DNA of 64,000 bases, from positions 2,728,001 to 2,792,000 of the forward strand of contig CP129487.1 of assembly GCA_030584025.1 (NCBI GenBank), given 5' to 3'. Shown piece by piece: positions 42,100 to 50,836 of the stretch. The notes under the pieces are model-generated. The model did no database searches and was not told the origin of the DNA. It saw only the letters and a list, made by a program, of their open reading frames with translations. The stretch's first letter is position 1. The number at the start of each line of letters is the position of its first letter. Origin of the DNA: Cyclobacteriaceae bacterium. GTDB taxonomy: Bacteria; Bacteroidota; Bacteroidia; Cytophagales; Cyclobacteriaceae. A program made the translations under genes and the position numbers.

Positions 42100-45000
42100 A
42101 TGTACCTGATTTTTGACACGGAAACCACCGGGGTTCCGCACAATAAAACCGCGCCCTTAACGGATCTGGACAACTGGCCCCGGTTGGTACAATTAGCCTG
42201 GCAATTGCACGACCGGCATGGAAAACTGCTGACCCAGCAGAATTTCATTATCAAACCGGATGGTTTCAACATCCCCTATAAAGCTGAACAGATTCACGGC
42301 ATTTCGACTCAGCGTGCCCTGGAAGACGGCCATGATTTGAAAACTGTTTTGGATGCATTTTTAGCCGACCTTGAACGCACAGAACTGCTGGTTGGTCATA
42401 ACATCGAATTTGACATCAACATCATAGGAGCGGAACTCATCCGCAAGCAAATTGCTCCGGAAAAATTTCTTGGCACTCGAAAAGTCGATACGGGTTTAGC
42501 CTCCATTGAATTTTGTCAGCTGAGCGGAGGCATTGGCGGAAAGCTGAAGATGCCCCGCCTGATTGAATTGCATGAAAAACTTTTCGGGAAAGATTTTGGC
42601 GATGCGCACGATGCTGCATACGATGTGGCCGCCACTGCGCGCTGTTACTTCGGATTGCTTCAGAAAAAAGTAGTCAAGCCGATAGACGATATTTCTCTGA
42701 CTGACATCCAGTATGAAGAACCCAAACTGGATGAAGCCAATTTTGCCAAACGCAAGCGCAAGAAAGATGCAGGCTATTCATTAGATGACGATCAATCGGC
42801 AACCATTGAGGCACCCTTCTGCCACCTGCATGTTCACTCGCAATATTCTGTACTTCAGGCTACTCCTGAAATCAAAGCGCTGATCACCAAAGCCAAAGCG
42901 TTAAACATGCCAGCTGTTGCACTTACCGACCTCGGCAACATGTATGGTGCTTTTAAGTTTGTGCGCGAAGCATTGGCCCACGAAATAAAACCAATTGTTG
43001 GATGCGAGTTTTATTTAGCTGATGAACGCAAGAAGCTGAAGTTTACCAAAGACAATCCTGACAAGCGTTATAACCAGGTATTGATTGCCAAAAACAAAAA
43101 CGGATATCAGCATCTGGCCATGCTCAGCTCACTGGGCTTTACGGAGGGGCTCTACGGAATTTATCCCCGCATTGATAAAGAACTGGTATCGCAATACAAG
43201 CAAGACCTCATTGCAACAACCGGAACGTTGTCGAGTGAAATTCCACATTTAATATTGCATGTAGGTGAGCGCCAGGCTGAAGATGCATTTGTCTGGTGGC
43301 ACAAACAATTTGGTGATGATTTTTACATTGAGCTTAACCGGCACGGGTTGCCCGAAGAAGATCATGTAAACGAAGTGTTGCTTGGCTTCGCCAAAAAATA
43401 CAACGTCAAGTATTTCGCGGCCAACGAAGTTTACTACATCGACAAAGAAGAATCAAATGCACACGATGTACTGTTGTGTATTAAAGAAGGAGAATTTAAA
43501 GCCACGCCTATTGGAGAAGGAAGAGGATTTCGGTACGGCTTACCCAACAATGAATTTTATTTCAAATCGCAGGATGAAATGAAATCCATTTTCCGCGATC
43601 TGCCTGAAGCCATTGAAACCATCAGCGAAATCGTAGATAAAGTTGAAGCTTACAGTCTTGAGCGCCAGGTGGCGCTTCCCAAGTTTGATATTCCAAAAGA
43701 ATTTAAAACAGAAGATGAATACCTGAAGCACCTCACGTTTGAAGGGGCGAAAAAGAAATACGGTGAACTTTCCACAGAAATAAAAGAGCGTCTTGAATTT
43801 GAGTTGGAAACCATTCGCAAAACAGGTTACCCCGGGTATTTCTTGATTGTTCAGGACTTCACATCCAAGGCACGCGAAATGGGTGTTTCTGTGGGGCCTG
43901 GTCGTGGTTCAGCGGCAGGTTCGGCCGTAGCGTATTGCATTGGCATTACCAATGTCGATCCCATCAAATACGATTTGCTGTTTGAGCGTTTTCTGAATCC
44001 CGATCGTGTGTCACTACCCGATATTGATATCGACTTTGATGATGAAGGTCGCGATAAGGTGTTGAAGTATGTAATCGACAAGTATGGTAAAGCCCAGGTT
44101 GCACAAATCATTACGTATGGCACCATGGCGGCCAAGTCTTCCATTCGCGATTGCGCACGCGTGATGCAACTGCCCCTACCGGATGCAAACTTTTTAGCCA
44201 AGATGGTTCCGGAACGCCCGGGTACTACACTTGATGCTGCGTTCAAAGAGGTAAAGGAACTCTCCGATATTAAAGGCGGAACCGATCTGAAAGCCGATGT
44301 ACTCAAGCAAGCCATTATATTGGAAGGCTCCGTTCGCAACACGGGTACGCATGCATGCGGGGTAATCATTACTCCGGATGAACTGACCAAATTTGTTCCG
44401 GTGGCCACGGCCAAAGACTCGGACATGTTGGTTACGCAGTTCGACAACAGTGTGGTGGAAGGTGCCGGTTTGTTGAAGATGGATTTTCTTGGCCTGACTA
44501 CACTCTCCATTATTAATACGGCTCTTAAAAACATCAAAAAAAGTAAGGGCGTTGAAATTGATATTGATGCCGTTCCGCTGGATGATGAAAAGACCTATCA
44601 GCTTTTTCAACGCGGTGAAACCACCGGCACGTTTCAGTTTGAAAGTCCGGGTATGCAGAAATACCTGCGCCAACTCAAACCCGATAAATTTGAAGACCTG
44701 ATTGCGATGAACGCCCTGTACCGTCCGGGGCCGATGGAATATATTCCAACATTTATCAATCGTAAACATGGCCGTGAGCCAATCAAATACGATTTGCCGG
44801 AGATGGAAGAATTTCTGGCAGAAACCTATGGCATTACCGTTTACCAGGAGCAGGTAATGTTGCTTTCGCAGAAGCTGGCCAACTTCAGCAAAGGCGATGC
44901 GGATGTGTTGCGTAAAGCGATGGGTAAAAAGCAGAAGAGTGTGCTGGACAAGATGAAAGACAAATTCATCGAAGGCTGTAAGACAAACGGCCATGCACAA

Positions 45001-46404
45001 GAAATCTGTGAGAAAATCTGGGTTGATTGGGAAGCTTTTGCACAATACGCATTCAACAAATCGCACTCCACCTGTTATTCGTTGGTTGCCTATCATACCG
45101 CATACCTCAAAGCAAACTATCCGGCTGAATACATGTCGGCTGTGTTGACTCATTCGCAGAGCAACCTCGATAAGGTTACCTTCTTCATTGAAGAGTGTAG
45201 AAACCTGGGCATACAGGTATTGGGTCCGCATATAAATGAATCAGGGGTTTACTTTGAAGTGAACAAGCAAGGTGAAATCCGTTTTGGATTGGGTGCTATT
45301 AAAGGTGCGGGTGATGCAGCTGTAGAAGCCATCATTCACGAGCGCGATGCGCATGGAGCGTTTCAGGATATTTTTGATTTTGCCAAACGGGTTAATCAAC
45401 GCTCGGTAAACAAAAAAACATTTGAGTGCCTGGCCTTATCCGGTGCGTTCGATTGTTTTGATGGCGTACACCGCAGACAATACGTGTATGCAAAAGATGG
45501 CGATGCCAGCCTGATTGAAAAGGCAGTGAAGTATGCTGCCAAAACGCAACTCGATGAACAAAGTTCGCAAGTAAGTTTATTCGGTGGTTCAACCGGTACC
45601 GTCATGCCGAAACCAAAAATTGAAGCAGTTGAACCATTCAGTGAAATTGAAAAACTGAATCTGGAAAAAGAAGTGGTGGGCATTTACATCTCCGGCCACC
45701 CGCTTGATAATTTCCGGTTTGAGATGGATGCATTCTGTAACACGCTTTGCAACCAATTGCTCGACATCGAAAATATGATTGGTCGCGAAACAAAAATTTG
45801 CGGCATTGTTACGGCTGTGGAACATCGCACCACCAAAACCGGAAGACCGTTTGGCAAGTTTACCATTGAAGATTACAGCGGCAACTTCACTTTCACCCTG
45901 TTTGGTGAAGATTACATGAAGTATAAAAACTACATGTCGCAAGGGTGGTTTTTGTTTATTGAAGGAAACATTCAACGCAACAACTGGGGGCGTATGGATG
46001 TGGAGTTCCGCATCCGTGGGATTGAGTTACTGAACGAACTTGTACAAAAACGACTTCAAGGTCTTGCGTTGCGGTTGCCGATACACGGCATCACCAAAGA
46101 AGCCGTTGATGCCATTGAAAATCAGTGTAAGAAAAACCCGGGGCAAGCTGCGTTTCAACTCTTTATTAAGGATGATCAGCAAGCCCTACAGGTAGAACTG
46201 CTGGCACGCCATTACCGGTTAACGGTAACCAATGCCCTTGTACAGGATTTTAAAAAGTATGGCGAAATCGGGGTAATTACCGACAAGGTTCAGGTGCGTT
46301 GGCTCAGCGATCAGCCACTTGAAGATAAGCTCATCGATTTGGAGGAGGATGGAACAAATTCCCCTACCTTTGTGTTGGATTCAGCAGAACTAATAAACCA
46401 ATAA
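42100..46404 (+). CDS. dnaE: DNA polymerase III alpha subunit with fused proofreading exonuclease
   Basis: This 1434-aa replicative polymerase carries an N-terminal DEDDh exonuclease (D6/E8 in FDTETTG, D105 in HNIEFDIN, H170/D175 in HDAAYD). A charged linker leads to the PHP domain starting HLHVHSQYS (242-250), then the C-family polymerase core with catalytic Asp pair PDIDIDFDD (about 639-647) and the third Asp in KMDFLGL (about 794). HhH and OB-fold parts follow (ICGIVTAVEHRTTKTGRPFGKFTIEDYSG). E. coli uses a separate DnaQ for proofreading; here the epsilon-like domain is on the same chain. trxA starts 16 bases after the stop. Confidence 0.96.
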   Translation: MYLIFDTETTGVPHNKTAPLTDLDNWPRLVQLAWQLHDRHGKLLTQQNFIIKPDGFNIPYKAEQIHGISTQRALEDGHDLKTVLDAFLADLERTELLVGHNIEFDINIIGAELIRKQIAPEKFLGTRKVDTGLASIEFCQLSGGIGGKLKMPRLIELHEKLFGKDFGDAHDAAYDVAATARCYFGLLQKKVVKPIDDISLTDIQYEEPKLDEANFAKRKRKKDAGYSLDDDQSATIEAPFCHLHVHSQYSVLQATPEIKALITKAKALNMPAVALTDLGNMYGAFKFVREALAHEIKPIVGCEFYLADERKKLKFTKDNPDKRYNQVLIAKNKNGYQHLAMLSSLGFTEGLYGIYPRIDKELVSQYKQDLIATTGTLSSEIPHLILHVGERQAEDAFVWWHKQFGDDFYIELNRHGLPEEDHVNEVLLGFAKKYNVKYFAANEVYYIDKEESNAHDVLLCIKEGEFKATPIGEGRGFRYGLPNNEFYFKSQDEMKSIFRDLPEAIETISEIVDKVEAYSLERQVALPKFDIPKEFKTEDEYLKHLTFEGAKKKYGELSTEIKERLEFELETIRKTGYPGYFLIVQDFTSKAREMGVSVGPGRGSAAGSAVAYCIGITNVDPIKYDLLFERFLNPDRVSLPDIDIDFDDEGRDKVLKYVIDKYGKAQVAQIITYGTMAAKSSIRDCARVMQLPLPDANFLAKMVPERPGTTLDAAFKEVKELSDIKGGTDLKADVLKQAIILEGSVRNTGTHACGVIITPDELTKFVPVATAKDSDMLVTQFDNSVVEGAGLLKMDFLGLTTLSIINTALKNIKKSKGVEIDIDAVPLDDEKTYQLFQRGETTGTFQFESPGMQKYLRQLKPDKFEDLIAMNALYRPGPMEYIPTFINRKHGREPIKYDLPEMEEFLAETYGITVYQEQVMLLSQKLANFSKGDADVLRKAMGKKQKSVLDKMKDKFIEGCKTNGHAQEICEKIWVDWEAFAQYAFNKSHSTCYSLVAYHTAYLKANYPAEYMSAVLTHSQSNLDKVTFFIEECRNLGIQVLGPHINESGVYFEVNKQGEIRFGLGAIKGAGDAAVEAIIHERDAHGAFQDIFDFAKRVNQRSVNKKTFECLALSGAFDCFDGVHRRQYVYAKDGDASLIEKAVKYAAKTQLDEQSSQVSLFGGSTGTVMPKPKIEAVEPFSEIEKLNLEKEVVGIYISGHPLDNFRFEMDAFCNTLCNQLLDIENMIGRETKICGIVTAVEHRTTKTGRPFGKFTIEDYSGNFTFTLFGEDYMKYKNYMSQGWFLFIEGNIQRNNWGRMDVEFRIRGIELLNELVQKRLQGLALRLPIHGITKEAVDAIENQCKKNPGQAAFQLFIKDDQQALQVELLARHYRLTVTNALVQDFKKYGEIGVITDKVQVRWLSDQPLEDKLIDLEEDGTNSPTFVLDSAELINQ

Positions 46405-46420
46405 CTATATCTCAAACATT

Positions 46421-46744
46421 ATGGGTAAAACTATAGAATTGACCGATTCAACTTTTGATCAAACCATTAAATCCGATAAACCCGTTTTAGTGGACTTTTG
46501 GGCCGAGTGGTGTGGCCCTTGTAAAATGATTGGCCCAGTTGTAGAAGAGCTTGCCGGTGAATACGAAGGCAAAGCGGTGGTAGCCAAACTTAACGTTGAT
46601 GAAAATCCTGAAACTGCTGCCAAATTTGGCATCCGCTCCATCCCTACCTTATTGGTATTTAAAGGTGGCCAGGTTGTAGATAAACAAGTAGGTGCAGTGC
46701 CGAAATCCGTTTTAGCGCAAAAACTTGCTGCCCAGGTAGCTTAA
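46421..46744 (+). CDS. trxA: Thioredoxin
   Basis: The 107-aa protein is a complete thioredoxin with the redox site WCGPC (C31, C34) after VLVDFWAE, and the cis-Pro loop in SIPTLLVFKGG. It reduces cytoplasmic disulphides using thioredoxin reductase. It lies 16 bases after dnaE and ends at a strong bidirectional terminator. Confidence 0.97.
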   Translation: MGKTIELTDSTFDQTIKSDKPVLVDFWAEWCGPCKMIGPVVEELAGEYEGKAVVAKLNVDENPETAAKFGIRSIPTLLVFKGGQVVDKQVGAVPKSVLAQKLAAQVA

Positions 46745-46760
46745 TGATAATTGATTATTA

Positions 46761-46815
46761 AAGAGGCTGTTTCCTGTATTGGATTTCCAATCAAGAAACA
46801 GCCTCTTGCTTTTTT
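46761..46815. terminator. Bidirectional terminator between trxA and the aminotransferase
   Basis: AAGAGGCTGTTTC and GAAACAGCCTCTT form a 13-bp perfect stem; an inner ATTGGA/TCCAAT hairpin fills the loop. A T tract follows on the plus strand. Confidence 0.88.
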
Positions 46816-47664
46816 TCAGGCCTTGATCAGCCTGGTTCTCTCCCGCTCTTCGCGTTCCAATGAAATCAGATCTTGTAGCAGGGCAAGCGTAACCGCTCCG
46901 GGTTTGCCGTCACCAATACGGGTATCATCTACCTGAACAATGGGGATAATCCTTTTGGTTGTGCTCGTCAGGAAAGCTTCACGCGCCTGATGCACATCAT
47001 TCACAGTAACTACTTCTTCCTTTACTGTAAATTTCTTTTTGGCCAACTCCAATACATGCTTGCGCGTAACCCCATGAAGGATATTTTGTGAAGGTGTAGC
47101 CACCGTGCCGTCTTGTTTCACCAAGAAAAAATTACAGCGCGGAAATTCTGATACTTCACCGCGCATATGGTACAATACATCGGCTGCACCCTGTTCCATC
47201 ATCTTCTTTTGGGTCCAGATGCCGGTGATGTAGTTAATGGTTTTTACGTTCGGTATTTCACGTACATATTCATGCGTGATCACTTTGATGCCCTCGGGTT
47301 GAACCGTGTCGGGCGGAAACTTCAACGCAGTTTGTTGAATGATCAGGTTAGGTTTGCTGATCTGGTATCCATCGGGTGAATACCCTCCGGTAAGAATAAC
47401 CTTTATGCCCGACATGGGCAGGTTATTTCTTTTGATCAATTCGAACAAAGTCGACTTGAATGCTTCCCGATCAAGTGCCACATCCAACCGCATGGTTGCT
47501 GCCGATGCATAAAACCGATCGAGGTAATCTTCGAGGAACAATGGTACATTATCCATCACCCTGAAAAAATCAAAAATGCCATAGCCACGCTGAATGGCCA
47601 GATCACTCACATGCACCACAGCCTTATCGGCTTCAACAAAATCCGTATTCAGGTAGATATACAT
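46816..47664 (-). CDS. Class IV (PLP, fold type IV) aminotransferase
   Basis: The 282-aa protein shows D-amino-acid/branched-chain aminotransferase features: GYGIFDFFRVMDNVPLFLEDYLDRF, the PLP-lysine region NVKTINYITG, the conserved Glu region EVSEFPRCNFFLV, and HGVTRKHVLELAKKKF. Length and order fit D-alanine or branched-chain type enzymes, or 4-amino-4-deoxychorismate lyase; the substrate cannot be chosen from sequence alone. It starts at the P1 peptidase stop with a one-base overlap, implying coupling. Confidence 0.88.
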   Translation of the reverse strand: MYIYLNTDFVEADKAVVHVSDLAIQRGYGIFDFFRVMDNVPLFLEDYLDRFYASAATMRLDVALDREAFKSTLFELIKRNNLPMSGIKVILTGGYSPDGYQISKPNLIIQQTALKFPPDTVQPEGIKVITHEYVREIPNVKTINYITGIWTQKKMMEQGAADVLYHMRGEVSEFPRCNFFLVKQDGTVATPSQNILHGVTRKHVLELAKKKFTVKEEVVTVNDVHQAREAFLTSTTKRIIPIVQVDDTRIGDGKPGAVTLALLQDLISLEREERERTRLIKA

Positions 47665-48791
47665 TACTTCTTAATCACATTATACTTCTTCAAAATCTTA
47701 ATCACTTCTTCTCTCGGCAATGCCTTAATCTTTCGTCCGTCTTTACCGGTCATTGTTTCGGCTGCAAAAAGTGAGTTGATAATAGCCTCTTCGGTCGCCT
47801 CAATAACCGCCAAAAATAAAGGAGACACCACATCATTACGAAGAAAAGAGGCAGAATCTGTTCGTTCATTTTTATCATGCATGACACGTATGCCGGCATT
47901 CGTTGAAAAGGCTATGACGTAATCCCCGCTTCCATTGGAAGCAATACCCCCCGTTTTGGCCAGGCCCATCATGGCGCGTTGTGCCAAACGTTCCAAATTG
48001 CGGGCATCCAGTGGGGCATCGGTAGCCACTATCATCATGCAAGAACCATCTGCATTTTCGAGTTGGCCGCGCAAGAAATACTGTTTCAACTCCTCGCCTA
48101 TGGGTGCGCCATCAATTTGCAATACGCCACCAAAATTGGTTTGCACCAACACACCAACCGTATATCCGCCCGTAGCTTTTGGCAGTACCCGCGAAGCTGT
48201 TCCAATGCCACCTTTCCAACCGAAGCAAACAGTACCTGTTCCAGCGCCAACATTTCCTTCCTTCACCGATCCCGAAGATGCTTTTTGAATAGCCTCCAGC
48301 ACATGCTCCTTCTTTACATGGCGACCGCGGATGTCATTCAGGTAGCCATCATTTGTTTCACCCACCACGGCATTCACCGATTGCACGTTTTCATTTCCAA
48401 GTAAGTTCAGGGTATATTCTATCACAGCATCCATACCGGTAGATACACCTAAAGTATTGGTAAGTATAATTGGCGTTTCGAGGTTGCCCAATTCCATCAC
48501 CTGCGTGCTGCCGGCCAGTTTACCAAAACCATTGCCGACAAAAATGGCAGCCGGTACTTTTTCCTGAAACATATTTCCATCATGCGGAAGAATGGCGGTT
48601 ACACCGGTGCGTATGGAAGAACCTTCCATTATAGTTGTGTGTCCAACCTTCACCCCCGGAACATCCGTAATGCTGTTGAACGCGCCAACCGGCAACACAC
48701 CAATTTTAATTCCCAGATCGCGGGAACGATGTTGGCTCCACAATGAGAAGGTACATAGCGTAACAAAAAAGAACAAAAACCCAGCACGCAT
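47664..48791 (-). CDS. Exported P1-family (DmpA-like) peptidase
   Basis: The 375-aa protein has a signal peptide (MRAGFLFFFVTLCTFSLWS) and the P1/DmpA fold: LGIKIGVLPVGAFNSITDVPGVKVGH, GVTAILPHDGNMF, VVGETNDGYLNDI, and the autoprocessing/nucleophile region around NGSGDYVIAFST. These Ntn-hydrolase-like enzymes cleave themselves before Ser and release N-terminal D- or beta-amino acids. Adjacency to a fold-IV aminotransferase hints at D- or beta-amino-acid turnover, which is inference. Confidence 0.9.
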   Translation of the reverse strand: MRAGFLFFFVTLCTFSLWSQHRSRDLGIKIGVLPVGAFNSITDVPGVKVGHTTIMEGSSIRTGVTAILPHDGNMFQEKVPAAIFVGNGFGKLAGSTQVMELGNLETPIILTNTLGVSTGMDAVIEYTLNLLGNENVQSVNAVVGETNDGYLNDIRGRHVKKEHVLEAIQKASSGSVKEGNVGAGTGTVCFGWKGGIGTASRVLPKATGGYTVGVLVQTNFGGVLQIDGAPIGEELKQYFLRGQLENADGSCMMIVATDAPLDARNLERLAQRAMMGLAKTGGIASNGSGDYVIAFSTNAGIRVMHDKNERTDSASFLRNDVVSPLFLAVIEATEEAIINSLFAAETMTGKDGRKIKALPREEVIKILKKYNVIKK

Positions 48792-48909
48792 AGAATCTTA
48801 TTTAAAGAGTTATAAATCTAAAAATCAAAAATCGTTAATCTGCAATCTTTCAATCATTTAAGAACAAGGATTTACGATTTAAAATTTTTGAAGAATAAAT
48901 CGTCAATCA

Positions 48910-49395
48910 CTAAATCTTAACCTGTTTCAACCGCTCCACCATCTCCAGCACAGCCGGGCAAACCAATGTGTTCTTATAGGTCAGTTCCATGATCTGCACC
49001 ATCTTCTTGCGATCGGTATGCGGGTATTCGCGGCAGGCTTTCGGACGACTGTCATAAACCTTGCAATAATTATCCTCATCTAAAAACGGACAGGGCGAAG
49101 ATTTCAACACATAATCGTTGTCTTCATCGAGTTGTAAATACTGCTCCACAAAATCACCGAGCTTCATGCGCAACGCTTTGGCCACACGTTCAATATCGGT
49201 TTGATAAAAAATCGGGCTGGTGGTTTTGCAGCAATTTGCGCAGGTCAGGCAATCGACTTCTTCAAAAACTTCTTCATGAAGCTGATGAAAGACTTCATCC
49301 ACTTTTCGTGGATCTTTTTTCTTTAATCCTGTAAGGAATTTTTTATTTTCCTTTGCCAGGCGTTGAGCTTTATCGTTAAAGGCGGTTAAATCCAT
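48910..49395 (-). CDS. YkgJ-family cysteine-cluster protein
   Basis: The 161-aa protein has the two cysteine groups of the YkgJ/CxxCxxCC family: CLTCANCC near residues 47-54 and CPFLDEDNYCKVYDSRPKACREYP. These Cys probably bind zinc or an iron-sulfur cluster. The biochemical role of the family is not settled. It is single and divergent from the Crp/Fnr gene. Confidence 0.88.
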   Translation of the reverse strand: MDLTAFNDKAQRLAKENKKFLTGLKKKDPRKVDEVFHQLHEEVFEEVDCLTCANCCKTTSPIFYQTDIERVAKALRMKLGDFVEQYLQLDEDNDYVLKSSPCPFLDEDNYCKVYDSRPKACREYPHTDRKKMVQIMELTYKNTLVCPAVLEMVERLKQVKI

Positions 49396-49441
49396 ATTGA
49401 AAGATCAAATATCGTAATTCTGATTATCCTATCTTAGCCCC

Positions 49442-50023
49442 ATGGATACGCGTGGCATTATTTCCCATATTTCGCGATACGTAAAACTCTCACCGGAGGA
49501 AGAACAGTTTTTTGCCTCCATTTTGATACCCGTAAAACTAAAGCAAGGCGAATTTGCGGAAACTGCAGGCGAAGTAACTACCACCTTCATCCATGTTAAT
49601 TCCGGATGCCTGATGACGTATTACACCGATCCGTCCGGAAACGATCACGTTATCCAGTTTTCCACTTCGGGATGGTGGACAGCCGATTTGCATAGCCTGA
49701 CCCACAATCAACCCTCTATTTATTCTACCCGCGCCCTGGCCGACAGTGAGATTTTTTTGCTTCCCAAAATACGTCTGGAAGAACTTGTTGAACGTTACCC
49801 TGTTTTTGAACGGTTCTTTCGCATCATGTTTCAAAATTCACTTGTTACGCACCAGCACCGCATTGTTCAGGCATTTTCGTTTACAGCCGAGCAGCGCTAT
49901 GAACACTTTCAACAAAAGTATCCGCAATTGGAGCAGTTCGTTCCGCTCAAATATATCGCCTCCTACCTCGGCATTACACCTGAGTTTCTCAGCAAAATCC
50001 GCAGAAAACGGATGGAGAAGTGA
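49442..50023 (+). CDS. Crp/Fnr-family transcription regulator (paralogue 1, ExxSK recognition helix)
   Basis: The 193-aa protein has an N-terminal cyclic-nucleotide-binding-like barrel (GEFAETAGEVTTTFIHVNSGCLMTYY, HVIQFSTSGWW), a dimerisation helix (FERFFRIMFQNSLVTHQHRIVQ) and a winged HTH (LKYIASYLGITPEFLSKIRRKR). Its recognition helix carries E-x-x-S-K. It lacks the clustered N-terminal Cys of oxygen-sensing FNR and a clear cAMP-binding Arg pattern, so its signal is unknown. Tandem operator-like sites lie directly after its stop, upstream of the YceI gene. Confidence 0.9.
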   Translation: MDTRGIISHISRYVKLSPEEEQFFASILIPVKLKQGEFAETAGEVTTTFIHVNSGCLMTYYTDPSGNDHVIQFSTSGWWTADLHSLTHNQPSIYSTRALADSEIFLLPKIRLEELVERYPVFERFFRIMFQNSLVTHQHRIVQAFSFTAEQRYEHFQQKYPQLEQFVPLKYIASYLGITPEFLSKIRRKRMEK

Positions 50024-50027
50024 TTTC

Positions 50028-50104
50028 TTAACCTAGTTCAAGTCCCCTCACCTTCCTTCTTAACCTGGTTCAACCTCATGGGCGAATCAGCTAGCCTACC
50101 TTTG
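50028..50104 (+). promoter_or_regulatory. Two tandem Crp/Fnr-type sites and -7 box upstream of the YceI gene
   Basis: TTAAC-CTAG-TTCAA (50028-50041) and TTAAC-CTGG-TTCAA (50060-50073) are near-identical 14-bp sites 32 bases apart, three helical turns. A perfect -7 box TACCTTTG lies at 50097-50104. The downstream site is centred 30.5 bases before the -7 box, i.e. near -44 from the expected start point, the position of a class II activator site. No TTTG is present at -33, consistent with activator dependence. Confidence 0.7.
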
Positions 50105-50149
50105 TGTTAACAAAACAAACGAAGTATTAACCTTTAAAACATAACAACT

Positions 50150-50695
50150 ATGTCAACAGCAACAGCAGTAGCAACGAAGTGGAACTTAGATACCACACAC
50201 ACCGAAGTTCAATTTAAAGTGAAGCATTTGGTAATCGCCACCGTAACCGGTTTCTTCAAAAAATTCAGCGGAAGCGTAGAAAGCGAAACCGAAGATTTTG
50301 ATGGCGCAAAAGTAGAATTCAGCTTAGATGTAAACAGCATTGATACCAACCAGGCCGACCGTGATGGTCACCTGAAGTCAGCTGATTTCTTCGCAGCGGA
50401 GCAGTATCCTTCTGTCGACTTTACCGGAACATTGAAAAAAGAGTCGGGTAACGATTACAAATTAGATGGCGCGCTTACCATCCGTGGAACTACCAAAGCC
50501 GTAGTATTGGATGTAGAGTTTGGTGGAACCATGGTTGACCCTTGGGGCAACACCAAAGCCGGTTTCGAAATCAACGGCAAAATCAACCGCAAGGATTTCG
50601 GCTTAAACTGGAATGCGTTAACTGAAGCCGGTGGCATGGTGGTAAGTGAAGATGTGAAAATCCACATCAACGCAGAATTGGCAAAAGCACAATAA
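50150..50695 (+). CDS. YceI-family protein (cytoplasmic form)
   Basis: The 181-aa protein is a YceI lipocalin-like barrel: WNLDTTHTEVQFKVKHLVIATVTGFFKKFSG, the SIDTNQADRDGHLKSADFF turn, FTGTLKKESGNDYKLDGALTIRGTTKAVVLDVEFGG, and GFEINGKINRKDFGLNW. The family binds polyisoprenoids such as quinone side chains. No signal peptide is present (starts MSTATAVATK), so it is cytoplasmic, unlike E. coli YceI. It probably belongs to the regulon of the adjacent Crp/Fnr protein. Confidence 0.92.
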   Translation: MSTATAVATKWNLDTTHTEVQFKVKHLVIATVTGFFKKFSGSVESETEDFDGAKVEFSLDVNSIDTNQADRDGHLKSADFFAAEQYPSVDFTGTLKKESGNDYKLDGALTIRGTTKAVVLDVEFGGTMVDPWGNTKAGFEINGKINRKDFGLNWNALTEAGGMVVSEDVKIHINAELAKAQ

Positions 50696-50720
50696 GATAA
50701 GGGTTAGGTTTAGGATGAAG

Positions 50721-50750
50721 GCCCTGTTCCATTCGTGGGACGGGGCTTTT
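50721..50750 (+). terminator. Terminator after the YceI gene
   Basis: GCCCTGTTCC and GGGACGGGGC pair with two G-T wobbles around ATTCGT and are followed by TTTTT. Confidence 0.75.
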
Positions 50751-50836
50751 TCATTTTGCAGACCGTTCAAAAAAAACTGCATCGCATTTTTTGGTTTAAC
50801 GGCTACTTTCGAACTTCAAGCACTAAACCAACACCT

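Noticed and set aside
44194..45231. Long minus-strand frame inside dnaE
   Set aside because: It has low-complexity, Phe/Arg/Cys-rich translation typical of antisense to a coding gene, and dnaE is intact over the same bases.
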